This document shows, piece by piece, positions 55,710 to 64,000 of a stretch of DNA of 64,000 bases. The stretch's first letter is position 1. Each line of letters starts with the position of its first letter. Position numbers and translations under genes: made by a program. The notes beneath the pieces were generated by a model. That model saw only the letters and a list, made by a program, of their open reading frames with translations. It was not told the origin of the DNA and did not search any database. Source of the DNA: an uncultured Hyphomicrobiales bacterium. Lineage in GTDB: Bacteria > Pseudomonadota > Alphaproteobacteria > Rhizobiales > Beijerinckiaceae. The stretch spans positions 1 through 64,000 of the forward strand of contig CAINED010000049.1 in NCBI GenBank assembly GCA_903847605.1, given 5' to 3'.

Positions 55710-56693
55710 ATGGATAGCAATCAGATCATACTGCTCGCGCTGGTTGCGGTGGTCATCGCTGCAATCGGCTTCGCGATTCGGCCCTATCTCAACGGAAGCG
55801 CGCAGGGCGAGAAGCGCCAGGCTGCGCTCTTGCAAGGCAATGCCCGCGTCAAGGGCGCGGTGAACGACCGTTCGGCGGAACTTGCGCAACGGCGCAAGCA
55901 GATTGCCGAGAGCATCAAGGATCTCGATTCGAAAGCAACCAGCAAGAAGAAGCTTACTCTTGAAGCGCGCATGACGCAGGCCGGACTGACATGGTCAAAG
56001 TCGCGCTTTCTGATGGTGTCCGCGGTCATCGGCATTGTGTCTGGTCTGCTGCTGTTGATGGTGACGAGAAGTCCGATCTATGCCTTGGCAGGCCTTGCGA
56101 TCGGCGGCTTCGGTCTGCCGAACTGGTTCGTGAATTTCATGCGCAAGCGCCGGATCGCGAAGTTCGTTCATGAATTTCCGAACGCCGTGGATGTCATCAT
56201 CCGCGGTATCAAGGCAGGCCTGCCTCTCGGCGATTGCCTGCGCATCATCGCATCGGAAGCCTCCGAACCCGTGCGTACGGAGTTTCGCCGGATCGTCGAA
56301 GCGCAGACGCTCGGCCTGACGATGGGCGAGGCAGTCGACCGTCTCACCGAAAGCATTCCGACAGCCGAAGCGAACTTTTTCGCGATCGTCATCAATATTC
56401 AGCAGAAGGCCGGCGGCAATCTCTCCGAAGCGCTCGGCAACCTTTCGCGCGTGCTGCGCGATCGCAAAAAGATGCAGGCAAAAATCAAGGCCATGTCCTC
56501 GGAAGCCAAAGCGTCGGCGGGCATCATCGGCTCGCTGCCCTTTATCGTATCCGGCATGGTCTATCTCACGAGCCCGCGGTACATGGAATTGCTGTGGCTG
56601 ACGCCCTCTGGTCGTGTGGTTATGGCTGTTTGCGGTTTCTGGATGTTCATCGGCGTGATGTCGATGCGCAAGATGATCGCCTTCGACGTCTGA
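55710..56693 (+). CDS. tadB: Tad inner-membrane platform protein TadB (CpaG)
   Basis: A 327-residue T2SSF-domain protein. Helices at the N-terminus (IILLALVAVVIAAIGFAIRP), at about 105-140 and at the C-terminus flank a cytoplasmic helical T2SSF domain (about 160-290; EFPNAVDVIIRGIKAGLPLGDCLRIIA and GNLSEALGNLSRVLRDRKKM). It forms the base on which CpaF acts, together with TadC. Confidence 0.95.
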   Translation: MDSNQIILLALVAVVIAAIGFAIRPYLNGSAQGEKRQAALLQGNARVKGAVNDRSAELAQRRKQIAESIKDLDSKATSKKKLTLEARMTQAGLTWSKSRFLMVSAVIGIVSGLLLLMVTRSPIYALAGLAIGGFGLPNWFVNFMRKRRIAKFVHEFPNAVDVIIRGIKAGLPLGDCLRIIASEASEPVRTEFRRIVEAQTLGLTMGEAVDRLTESIPTAEANFFAIVINIQQKAGGNLSEALGNLSRVLRDRKKMQAKIKAMSSEAKASAGIIGSLPFIVSGMVYLTSPRYMELLWLTPSGRVVMAVCGFWMFIGVMSMRKMIAFDV

Positions 56694-56703
56694 CGGGTGG
56701 GTC

Positions 56704-57684
56704 ATGTTTCAACTTCTTGGCGAAAAACTCGTCGATTCCCAGTTTCTCCTGACAGTGTTCGTCGCTATCGCAGCGGCGGCCGCGATGTTGACCGTCGCGA
56801 TGCCGCTTCTGGAAACGGATACACTCGGCAAGCGCATGAAATCCGTCGCGACCGAACGCGACAAGATCAGGCAACGCGAGCGCGAGAAGCTGGCGCAATC
56901 GCAGAACAAGGCGACGTTGCGAACGGAACCGAAAGCGTTCATGCGCCGTCTTGTCGAGCAACTCGATCTGAAAAAATGGCTCGGCACAGAAGAAAGCAAG
57001 ATGAAGCTGGCGATGGCCGGCTATCGCGGCCAGAAGGCGGAAATGACTTTCCTCCTCGCACGCGCCGTTGCGCCGATTGCGACGTTGTTAATTACATCTC
57101 TATACGTCTTCGTGATTCTGCGCCTGAATTATCCGATGGCGGCAAAGATCGGTATTTGTCTCTTCTCGGCCTATGTCGGCATCAAGGTTCCGGAGCTCTT
57201 CGTCAAGAACACGATCGCGAAACGCCAGCTATCGATACGGCGCGCCTTTCCGGATTCACTCGACCTGCTGCTGATCTGCGTGGAGTCAGGCATGTCGATC
57301 GAACACGCATTGCGCAAGGTTGCTCAGGAGATCGGTTCGCAGTCCGTGCCACTGGCGGAGGAGCTTCACCTCACGACGGCGGAAATGGCGTTCCTTCCGG
57401 ACAGGCGTTCTGCGCTTGAGAATCTTGCGCTCAGAACTGGACTTGAAGCTGTCAAACAGATCGTCACCGTACTTGTGCAAGCGGAACGCTACGGCACGCC
57501 TCTTGGGCAGGCTCTGCGCGTGATTTCGCAGGAAAGCCGCGACAACCGCATGATGGAAGCAGAAAAGAAAGCCGCCGCGCTGCCGCCGAAACTGACGGTT
57601 CCCATGATCATCTTCTTCCTGCCTGTCCTGTTCGCCGTCATTCTGACCCCGGCGATCGTGCAGATCACGGCCATCTGGAAATAA
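56704..57684 (+). CDS. tadC: Tad inner-membrane platform protein TadC (CpaH)
   Basis: A 326-residue T2SSF protein paralogous to TadB and 10 bases after it. Membrane helices lie at the N-terminus, about 115-165 and the C-terminus; the T2SSF domain has AFPDSLDLLLICVESGMSIEHALRKVA and YGTPLGQALRVISQESRDNRMM. It ends the long Tad operon before a terminator. Confidence 0.95.
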   Translation: MFQLLGEKLVDSQFLLTVFVAIAAAAAMLTVAMPLLETDTLGKRMKSVATERDKIRQREREKLAQSQNKATLRTEPKAFMRRLVEQLDLKKWLGTEESKMKLAMAGYRGQKAEMTFLLARAVAPIATLLITSLYVFVILRLNYPMAAKIGICLFSAYVGIKVPELFVKNTIAKRQLSIRRAFPDSLDLLLICVESGMSIEHALRKVAQEIGSQSVPLAEELHLTTAEMAFLPDRRSALENLALRTGLEAVKQIVTVLVQAERYGTPLGQALRVISQESRDNRMMEAEKKAAALPPKLTVPMIIFFLPVLFAVILTPAIVQITAIWK

Positions 57685-57720
57685 TCCGGGCGAGCGACGC
57701 CGCAACGACTGACAAGACAA

Positions 57721-57746
57721 ACCCCGCGCCATCGACGCGGGGTTTT
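57721..57746 (+). terminator. terminator after tadC
   Basis: Stem ACCCCGCG / CGCGGGGT with a seven-base loop then TTTT; an A run on the other side lets it serve the convergent tadD-like gene also. Confidence 0.85.
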
Positions 57747-57772
57747 CTTTCGCTCTTCGCAAGATAGAGAAA

Positions 57773-58684
57773 TCAGCCCTGACGCGGTGGCGCGGCCGGT
57801 TGGCGTGTCCGCGGTTTTGCAGCAGGCGCAGGCTTGCCATCGAGTGTCTGAATTTCACGCCAGGTATTCGATTGCGCGATCATGCTGCGGATGGATGCGA
57901 CGTTTGCAGCGGCGTCGGATGGCGACAGGTCCTTCTGCAGTACGTTTTCCGCTTCAGCGAACTTGCCCTGCAAGGCCAGAACAAGCGCGAGGTTCTGGCG
58001 CACGCGGCGATCTGCGCGTTGATGTGCGCTCGCCTGTCGCAGCACCCGTTCGCCTTCCGGCAATTGGCGGTTCAGGGCGAAGGAAAGTCCGAGGTTGGAC
58101 AGCACGGACGGTTCGCCGGGCGCGACCTTCAGGGCTTCCTGATAATATTGCTGCGCCATTGCATGATTGCCCATCTGGTCGGCGACGGAGCCTTGCGTCG
58201 ACAACACGGACCAGTTCGGCCGTTCCGGCACCTGCGCCTTTTCCAGCACTTGCGCTGCTTCCTGGAGGCGGCCGGCGTCGGCAAGCGCCTTGCCATAGGC
58301 GGCCAGCATTTCGAGATCGCCTGGATCCTTTATCGCGGCCTTTTGAAGAATCGCCGTCGCCTGATCGTGCCGTTGCGCCGCGCGCAGGCCAAGCGCGTAG
58401 TTCATCACGATGCGCTTGTTGTCGGGATTCTTTTCGTATCGTGCGCCCCAGTCGGCATTGTAGCGATGCAGGCCGAGCTGGTCGGGCGGAACTGTCGCGG
58501 ATGCCGAACCCGTCGATCCCGTAATGTCGCCAAACGAGGCGGACACCTCGCTGATCTTCTTGCAAGCGCCCAGATTGAGGCTCAGCGCCAACAGCGCAGG
58601 AAGGGCAGCGCTCCTCAAGAGCGAGGATCGCGCGCGCGGCGGCGTGCGTTTTTGACTGGTGGGCCGAAGCTTCAATTCGTTCAT
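57773..58684 (-). CDS. tadD: TadD-like TPR lipoprotein
   Basis: A 303-residue outer-membrane lipoprotein. The lipobox LSLNLGACKK gives the acyl-Cys at about residue 41, and several TPR units follow (ALRAAQRHDQATAILQKAA; LGLSFALNRQLPEGERVLRQ; LALVLALQGKFAEAENVLQ). TadD is a pilotin that brings the secretin to the outer membrane. Unlike usual Tad operons, this gene is on the opposite strand, convergent to tadC. A CtrA-like box is upstream. Confidence 0.9.
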   Translation of the reverse strand: MNELKLRPTSQKRTPPRARSSLLRSAALPALLALSLNLGACKKISEVSASFGDITGSTGSASATVPPDQLGLHRYNADWGARYEKNPDNKRIVMNYALGLRAAQRHDQATAILQKAAIKDPGDLEMLAAYGKALADAGRLQEAAQVLEKAQVPERPNWSVLSTQGSVADQMGNHAMAQQYYQEALKVAPGEPSVLSNLGLSFALNRQLPEGERVLRQASAHQRADRRVRQNLALVLALQGKFAEAENVLQKDLSPSDAAANVASIRSMIAQSNTWREIQTLDGKPAPAAKPRTRQPAAPPRQG

Positions 58685-58737
58685 GGCATTGCCCGCGACT
58701 TGCATGGCTCTCAGGTTCGATCAATAAAGCGTTAACC

Positions 58738-58752
58738 CTAACCGATGGTTAA
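58738..58752 (-). promoter_or_regulatory. CtrA-like box upstream of tadD
   Basis: On the minus strand: TTAA, seven bases (CCATCGG), TTAG; one mismatch. It is about 54 bases before the tadD start and 33 before the divergent aminopeptidase start. A second TTAACC half-site lies next to it. Confidence 0.45.
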
Positions 58753-58784
58753 TGCGCCGAAATGAACAGGCGGAGCGTTCGAAA

Positions 58785-60185
58785 ATGGCGAGATCAGGCG
58801 GAATAAAGTCCACGCGCAGCGGCAAGATCGCAACGCCCATTCATTTTGTGACCGCCGCCGGCTGGGGCGGCTTTCGCAAGGGTCTGCCGGCTGTCGTTGT
58901 CGCACAGGCCGAAGCCAACAAATTTTCAGGCCAGCCCGGCCGCCATCTCGTCGCCAGCGGGCAGGACGGAACGCCGATCGTATTGTTCGGCGTCGACGAA
59001 GCCGATGTCGAAGGGCGAGACCCCTTCCTTGCCGGGAAGCTCGTGGGGCTGCTCGGACAAGGCGACTATCGCTTCGCAAACGAGCCGCCGGGCGGTAAAC
59101 CGGCGGTCGCCGAAGCCGCGCTCGGTTGGGCGCTCGGGTCCTATCGTTTCACGCGATATCGCAAGGCGGGCGATCCCTTGCCCGTCCTGCAGCCGCCCGA
59201 CGGTGTAGACCATGCCCGCGTGAAGCGGATTGCCGAAGGCGTCGCTCTCGCTCGCGATCTCATCAACACGCCAGCAAACGATATGGGGCCGGAAGCGCTG
59301 GAGAAAGCAGCGATGGCAGTTGCGCGCCGTTATCGCGCGAAGGCGCGCGTCATTCGCGGCGACGCGTTGTTGCACCAGAATTTTCCGCTCATTCACGCGG
59401 TAGGGCGCGCGGGGCCACAAGCGCCGCGCCTCGTCGATTTCATCTGGGGGCCTGCGCGCGCGCCGAGGATCACGCTCGTCGGCAAGGGCGTCTGTTTCGA
59501 CACGGGCGGACTCGACATCAAGCCGTCGGCGGCCATGCTGATGATGAAAAAGGATATGGCGGGCGCGGCGACGGCGCTCGGTCTTGCGCAGATGATCATG
59601 GATGCGAAGCTGAAAGTGCGGCTGCGCGTGCTGTTGCCCATCGTCGAGAATTCGGTGTCCAGCAATTCGTTCCGGCCGGGCGATGTCTATCCATCGCGCA
59701 AGGGCATCACCGTCGAAATCGGAAACACCGATGCGGAGGGGCGACTGATCCTCGCAGACGCTCTGGCGCTTGGCGACGACGAAGCGCCGGAATTGATCTG
59801 CGATTTTGCAACGCTGACAGGCGCAGCGCGTGTCGCCATGGGACCGGACCTGCCGCCGTTCTACTGCACGGACGATTCCCTGGCGGCGGACATCGCCAAT
59901 TACGGCATGAAGGTTTCCGATCCCGTGTGGCGCTTGCCGCTCTGGAAGCCTTACGAATCGATGCTCGCCAGCAAGATTGCCGACACGAACAATGTTTCGA
60001 GCGGGCCATTCGCGGGGTCGATCACAGCGGCGCTGTTTCTCAAGAAGTTCGTATCGAAGGCGAAAGCCTGGGCGCATTTCGACATCTACGCCTGGAATCC
60101 GACGTCGCGGCCGGGCCGTCCCGATGGCGCCGAGGCGCAGACCGCGCGTCTGCTCTACGAAATGTTCGAGCAGAAATATTGCTGA
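58785..60185 (+). CDS. leucyl aminopeptidase-family (M17) metallopeptidase
   Basis: A 466-residue cytosolic aminopeptidase with two metals. The M17 signature NTDAEGRLILADAL starts at residue 314; other ligands are in TLVGKGVCFDTGGLDIK and MMKKDMAGAA. The N-domain is short compared with PepA. These proteins cut N-terminal residues in peptide turnover; in rhizobial genomes this shorter paralogue coexists with a canonical PepA. ATG 58785 is used; 58752 is possible. Confidence 0.92.
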   Translation: MARSGGIKSTRSGKIATPIHFVTAAGWGGFRKGLPAVVVAQAEANKFSGQPGRHLVASGQDGTPIVLFGVDEADVEGRDPFLAGKLVGLLGQGDYRFANEPPGGKPAVAEAALGWALGSYRFTRYRKAGDPLPVLQPPDGVDHARVKRIAEGVALARDLINTPANDMGPEALEKAAMAVARRYRAKARVIRGDALLHQNFPLIHAVGRAGPQAPRLVDFIWGPARAPRITLVGKGVCFDTGGLDIKPSAAMLMMKKDMAGAATALGLAQMIMDAKLKVRLRVLLPIVENSVSSNSFRPGDVYPSRKGITVEIGNTDAEGRLILADALALGDDEAPELICDFATLTGAARVAMGPDLPPFYCTDDSLAADIANYGMKVSDPVWRLPLWKPYESMLASKIADTNNVSSGPFAGSITAALFLKKFVSKAKAWAHFDIYAWNPTSRPGRPDGAEAQTARLLYEMFEQKYC

Positions 60186-60214
60186 TCCCGAATGCTCGCA
60201 CTGTAGCGCCCGGC

Positions 60215-61234
60215 TTACGCCATCGCGAGTTCGGTGTCCGGCACGAGTACGCGGCGCAGCGGAATTTGCTGGCGGTACTTGAGCGCGAGATTGTCGTAAA
60301 ATCTCTGGATGAGATCGATCAGTTCGACGCCTGTCACAAGTTTGAGATTTCCCTTTGTGCGCGCGAACTCGCGCGCCGGAGCGGTGAACCCGCCGGTCGT
60401 AATGAATATGCCGACATCGCGCTCGTGAACCATGGCGTAAAAGGCCTTGACGATTTCGGCGCCGATATTCGCTTCGTTGGTCTTGACTTGTATCTTGATG
60501 ATCGGCGGTTCGATGCCGAGTTCGTCGCGATGAGCGATCACGTCGATACCATCGTCGCGCACGGCGCGTGTCGTATGGGCGCGATATCCCATGGCGCGGA
60601 AGAGTTCGGCGACGAATGGTTCGAGCGGAAAGCCCTTCAATTCCGTACGCAGTTTTTTCGCGATAAAGTCGTTCGTCGTTTCGTGGATATCTCGAAGAAC
60701 GATATCGGAGCTTTCGTCTGCGCCGCCGGCTTCGCCTGATGCTTCGGGTGTGCAGTCGAGAAAGCGCGCCCGAAATTCGTCCGCGAAGGACTGAATTTCG
60801 AACAGGGTCAGCGCCGATCCGAGTTCGTAAAGCGCGCCCTGCGTGAACAGATCGCGGCTCAGCGAGCGCTGCCATGAAATGCTGCGCCTGTGCGCGAATT
60901 CCGCATTGCTATCGCCGTCATAGACATAGGGTCCGGACACGATGCCCCAATGCAGGGTCCGATCGCACTTGCGCGGATAAATGACATGATCGCCGATGCG
61001 CATTTCATGCACGAAGCGGTAAAGTTGCCCGGCGCGAATCGGCACGGATTCGGGATTCGCCGCACCCGTCATGCGCGCGACGATTTCGCGGAAGGCCCGG
61101 CGCGAGGGCGGCAAAGCGCTCACGTCGTCGTCGACATCAGAAGAACTGATGGCGAGCTGGCATTTTTCAATAAATATTGTGTCCGCCTGTCCGGCATTGC
61201 CGGCGCGGACGGCCCAAATTTTCCGGGTATTCAT
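60215..61234 (-). CDS. EVE/PUA-like N-domain plus Mrr-type restriction endonuclease
   Basis: A 339-residue cytosolic nuclease. The C-terminal Mrr domain has the PD-(D/E)xK variant: E210 (PFVAELFRAMGY), D231 (DDGIDVIAH) and Q249-x-K251 (IKIQVKT). The N-terminal half (1-125) reads like an EVE/PUA-type modified-base reader (KIWAVRAGNAGQADTIF; GDHVIYP; GIVSGPYVYDG; HRRSISW). Such fusions cut DNA with modified bases. No cognate methyltransferase is adjacent, as expected for type IV systems. A palindrome lies upstream. Confidence 0.82.
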   Translation of the reverse strand: MNTRKIWAVRAGNAGQADTIFIEKCQLAISSSDVDDDVSALPPSRRAFREIVARMTGAANPESVPIRAGQLYRFVHEMRIGDHVIYPRKCDRTLHWGIVSGPYVYDGDSNAEFAHRRSISWQRSLSRDLFTQGALYELGSALTLFEIQSFADEFRARFLDCTPEASGEAGGADESSDIVLRDIHETTNDFIAKKLRTELKGFPLEPFVAELFRAMGYRAHTTRAVRDDGIDVIAHRDELGIEPPIIKIQVKTNEANIGAEIVKAFYAMVHERDVGIFITTGGFTAPAREFARTKGNLKLVTGVELIDLIQRFYDNLALKYRQQIPLRRVLVPDTELAMA

Positions 61235-61314
61235 TTTAGCCCCACTATACCCACGCGCCATTGCAGCGCTTGCCGGGTTAATGGGTGTTCAATAATTTTG
61301 GGCACAGTTGAGCT

Positions 61315-61332
61315 TTGTCCGCACGCGGACAA
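61315..61332. promoter_or_regulatory. 18-bp inverted repeat upstream of mrr-type gene
   Basis: TTGTCCGC-AC-GCGGACAA: perfect 8-bp arms with a two-base centre, 81 bases before the nuclease start. No T run follows on either strand and the loop is too short for a terminator, so an operator is preferred. Confidence 0.5.
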
Positions 61333-61428
61333 TGTTCGTTGTCATATTGGTGAAATGTCTTCGCAAATGCGCATTGCATTTTAAGCAATTGCCGAAAGAC
61401 AATTTTCATGGCCGTTGCGGCGGCGGAG

Positions 61429-63360
61429 TCAGACCGTGACCTGCGCGCCCAGTTCCACCACACGATCGGACGGGATGGAGAAGAAGTCCGTCGCATTGGC
61501 CGACTGTCGCGACAGCGAAATATAGAGATTGTCCTGCCATGCGGGCATGCCCGACGTCGTCGAGGCCTTGAGCGTGCGCCTACCCAGGAAGAAGGACGTC
61601 GTCATGATGTCGAACTTCAGGCCCTGCTTGCGCAGTTCGGCCAGCGCGGCGGGCACGCGCGGACTTTCCATGAATCCGAAATGCATGCGCACGATGGTGA
61701 AGTCGTCGGAGACACGTTCGATCTCGCATCGTTTCGACGAACTCACGCGCGGCGTATCTTCCGTCGAGACCGAAACGATCAGAACGCGTTCGTGCAGCAC
61801 CTTGTTGTGCTTGAGATTGTGCATGAGGGCTGCGGGCGCGACCTCCGCAGTACTGGTCAGAAAGATGGCGGTGCCTGGCACGCGCGTCGGTTTGGACTTT
61901 TGCAGCATGCGAACGAGATCGACGGTCGGAATCGATGCGCGCCGGGTCTTATTCTCGAGGATCCGCGAGCCGCGCTTCCAGGTCCACATCATCACGGTCA
62001 TGACGATGCCGATGAGCACCGGGACATAGCCGCCGTCGAAAAGTTTCAGCAAGTTCGATGAGAAGAAGGCGAGTTCGAGCGAGAGGAACAGCGCGACCAC
62101 AAGGGCGCTCACCCAAAGAGGCCAGCGCCACATTTTCCAGAAAATGAAGAAGACGAGGCAACTGTCGACGACCATGGACGCGGTGACCGCGATGCCATAG
62201 GCGGAAGCGAGCTTGCTGGAGGAACCGAACATGAGCACCAGCAGGATGACTCCGACGAGCAGGATATGGTTCACCTTGGGGACATAAATCTGCCCCTCCT
62301 GCTGGTCGGACGTGTGCTGGATCTCGAGGCGCGGCAGGAAGCCGAGCTGGATCGCCTGACGCGCCAGAGAGAAAGCGCCGGTGATGACTGCCTGACTTGC
62401 AATCACGGCGGCGAGCGTCGCGAGCAGAACGAGCGGCAGACGCAGCGATTCCGGCGCCATCAGGTAGAACGGGCTCTTGAGTGTTGAGGGATCGCCGATC
62501 AGCATGGCGCCCTGGCCTAGATAGTTCAGCGTCAACGCGGGCAGGACAAGCAAAACCCAGGCATACTGAATCGGCCGCTTTCCGAAGTGGCCCATATCCG
62601 CATAAAGCGCTTCCGCGCCCGTGACCGCCAGAAATACGCTGCCCATCACGACGAAACTCAGGTAACCGTGAGCGAACAGGAATGCGATTGCGTTCAGCGG
62701 ATTGAAAGCCTTCAAAATTTCCGGCGCGTCGCCGATATGCATGACGCCAAGGACCGCCAGGGTCACGAACCACAGCGTCATGATCGGCGAAAACCATGTC
62801 GCGACCCTGTGCGTACCGCTCTTCTGCACCATGAAGAGCGTCAGCAAGATCACCACGGTAATCGGAACGACATATGGTTCGAAGAGCGGCGTGACGACCT
62901 TCAATCCTTCGACAGCCGACAGCACGGAAATGGCTGGCGTAATAATCGCGTCGCCCGCAAAGAGCGCTGCGCCGACGAGGCCGAGCACAAGGACAGGCGT
63001 TGCCCGCCCGCCGAGCACATGATTGGCCAACGCCATGAGGGCCAGCGTTCCGCCTTCGCCCTTGTTATCCGCACGCAGAATGAAGATGACGTATTTGACG
63101 GTGACGACGAGAAATAGCGCCCAGAGCAAAAGCGATACGATGCCGATCACATCGGAAGAAAAATTGGCGCTCGAACTCTTGGCGTGTTCGAGGGATTCGC
63201 GCAGCGCATAGAGAGGCGATGTGCCGATATCGCCATAGACGACGCCAATGGAGCCGAACGCCAACGCCGTAACGCCGGCCTTGCCGTGCGTGCTTTCGCC
63301 AGCGTGGCCGGTTCCGCCGGAAACCGGGGAAACGAGTTCGGGCGGCTTGTCATTCGCCAT
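61429..63360 (-). CDS. kup: KUP-family potassium uptake transporter
   Basis: A 643-residue inner-membrane K+:H+ symporter. The core starts LAFGSIGVVYGDIGTSPLYAL, the KUP signature, and contains GEGGTLALMALAN and GDAIITPAISVLSAVEGL; about 12 helices are followed by a 130-residue cytosolic domain (VPGTAIFLTSTAEVAPAALMHNL, FGFMESPRVP). It starts at ATG 63360 with 160 bases to the divergent hrpB. Alphaproteobacteria often have several kup copies; this one is alone. Confidence 0.97.
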   Translation of the reverse strand: MANDKPPELVSPVSGGTGHAGESTHGKAGVTALAFGSIGVVYGDIGTSPLYALRESLEHAKSSSANFSSDVIGIVSLLLWALFLVVTVKYVIFILRADNKGEGGTLALMALANHVLGGRATPVLVLGLVGAALFAGDAIITPAISVLSAVEGLKVVTPLFEPYVVPITVVILLTLFMVQKSGTHRVATWFSPIMTLWFVTLAVLGVMHIGDAPEILKAFNPLNAIAFLFAHGYLSFVVMGSVFLAVTGAEALYADMGHFGKRPIQYAWVLLVLPALTLNYLGQGAMLIGDPSTLKSPFYLMAPESLRLPLVLLATLAAVIASQAVITGAFSLARQAIQLGFLPRLEIQHTSDQQEGQIYVPKVNHILLVGVILLVLMFGSSSKLASAYGIAVTASMVVDSCLVFFIFWKMWRWPLWVSALVVALFLSLELAFFSSNLLKLFDGGYVPVLIGIVMTVMMWTWKRGSRILENKTRRASIPTVDLVRMLQKSKPTRVPGTAIFLTSTAEVAPAALMHNLKHNKVLHERVLIVSVSTEDTPRVSSSKRCEIERVSDDFTIVRMHFGFMESPRVPAALAELRKQGLKFDIMTTSFFLGRRTLKASTTSGMPAWQDNLYISLSRQSANATDFFSIPSDRVVELGAQVTV

Positions 63361-63522
63361 TTAAATGTCGCCAATCTGGGCGGGGCGGGAGCCGCCCTGA
63401 CGCCATGGGGCCTTCGCCCGGAAAAGGGCCCAGCCCTATAGCCTGTCCCGCCGGATTGCGGAAGTGCCGGCTGGGGCCGTCAAAGGTTGCGAGCGGGCGG
63501 CCTTCCTGCGAGATAACCGGCC

Positions 63523-64000
63523 ATGTTCGAGGGCGATCCGCTACCGATTGACGCCATACTGCCTGATCTGTGCGCCTGCCTTGCCGGCCGGACATCGGCC
63601 GTGCTCGTCGCGCCTCCCGGCGCGGGCAAAACGACGCGTGTGCCCCTGGTTCTTGCGGGCGAACCGTGGGCGGCAAATGGCAAGATCATCGTTCTCGAAC
63701 CACGCCGCCTTGCTGCCCGGGCCGCCGCTGAACGCATGGCCTCGCTCCGCGGCGAACGCGTCGGGGAGAGCGTCGGCATCCGCGCTCGCTTGCAGACGCG
63801 GGTATCGGCGCGAACGCGCATCGAGGTTGTTACCGAAGGTGTCTTTGCGCGTATGATTCTGGACGATCCTTCGCTTGAGGGCATTGCCGCTGTTATCTTC
63901 GACGAGTTTCACGAACGCTCGCTGGACGCCGATCTCGGTCTTGCGCTGGCGCTCGACGCGCAGGCAGGACTTCGCGAGGATTTGCGCGTGGTCGTGATGT
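63523..64000 (+). CDS. hrpB: ATP-dependent helicase HrpB, 5-prime part
   Basis: The first 159 residues of a DEAH-type helicase, cut by the window end. Walker A APPGAGKTTRVPLVL (K36), motif Ia LEPRRLAAR, motif Ib TEGVFARMILDD and motif II DEFHERSLDADLG (127-139) are all present, with DEFH as usual in HrpB in place of DEAH. The start MFEGDPLPID fits the family. The role of HrpB in bacteria is poorly defined. The gene must extend to about 800 residues beyond the window. Confidence 0.93.
   Translation, partial: MFEGDPLPIDAILPDLCACLAGRTSAVLVAPPGAGKTTRVPLVLAGEPWAANGKIIVLEPRRLAARAAAERMASLRGERVGESVGIRARLQTRVSARTRIEVVTEGVFARMILDDPSLEGIAAVIFDEFHERSLDADLGLALALDAQAGLREDLRVVVM

Noticed and set aside
58926-60875. 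Long open frame (649 codons) on the minus strand across the aminopeptidase and nuclease genes
   Set aside because: It is antisense to the M17 gene and out of frame with the nuclease, is very Arg/His-rich and shows no domain; typical of GC-rich DNA.
61283-61297. TTAA-N7-TCAA motif upstream of the Mrr-type gene
   Set aside because: The second half-site is mismatched and nothing else links this gene to CtrA.

Overview
The window is a GC-rich chromosomal segment of an alphaproteobacterium, most likely Hyphomicrobiales (Rhizobiales). The evidence is the gene content and order: rsfS-rlmH-envC-ctpA-DUF610-rppH, a complete Tad/Cpa pilus locus, CtrA-type TTAA-N7-TTAA boxes, and two copies of a palindromic intergenic repeat of a kind familiar from rhizobial genomes. 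Family rank (Beijerinckiaceae-like is a guess) cannot be fixed from this sequence. I saw no tRNA, rRNA, CRISPR array, insertion sequence or prophage. Genes are intact except the last (hrpB), which is cut by the window end.

Layout. 0.1-4.2 kb: a cAMP-type signalling group (Crp-like regulator overlapping a CHASE2 adenylate cyclase, a convergent FecR-domain protein) and two small proteins. 4.4-7 kb: purine permease, HisE-like pyrophosphohydrolase, PagL-like lipid A deacylase. 7-12.6 kb: minus-strand housekeeping block (rsfS, rlmH, envC, ctpA, polysaccharide-deacetylase-like, rppH). 12.9-19.9 kb: Rieske oxygenase, PilZ protein, Hyi-type isomerase coupled to an ETF-beta-type lysine methyltransferase, hybrid kinase, OlsB-like acyltransferase, glutathionyl-hydroquinone reductase. 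19.9-31.9 kb: HpaB-type monooxygenase with an SGNH protein, an SDR, queG, a GST, uppP, a MarR regulator divergent from a flavin monooxygenase, nth, DUF2244, Ada-like protein, VOC protein and two unknown genes. 32.3-38.2 kb: dnaK and dnaJ, separated by an internally duplicated methyltransferase-like gene and an acyltransferase. 38.2-46.4 kb: GNAT, two divergent amidohydrolases, mutS, a retropepsin-like protease and a phosphomannomutase. 46.4-58.7 kb: the Tad pilus locus. 58.8-64 kb: leucyl aminopeptidase, an EVE-like plus Mrr endonuclease, kup and partial hrpB.

How it fits together. The Tad locus encodes the pilin (Flp), prepilin peptidase (CpaA), secretin and its partners (CpaB, CpaC, CpaD), the TadZ-type localisation ATPase (CpaE), motor ATPase (CpaF), inner-membrane platform (TadB/TadC), pilotin-like TPR lipoprotein (TadD) and two TadE/G pseudopilins. 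CtrA-like boxes upstream of flp, tadE, cpaB and tadD, and also of uppP and the PilZ gene, suggest cell-cycle control of pilus and envelope functions. Several catabolic genes (Rieske oxygenase, HpaB-type and acyl-CoA-dehydrogenase-type monooxygenases, ACMSD-like amidohydrolase, GS-hydroquinone reductase) point to oxidation of aromatic compounds with scattered single-gene modules. The least explained items are the tandem methyltransferase-like protein inside the dnaK-dnaJ interval, the HpaB-SGNH pair, the solitary EVE-Mrr nuclease and the stand-alone secretin N-domain protein.
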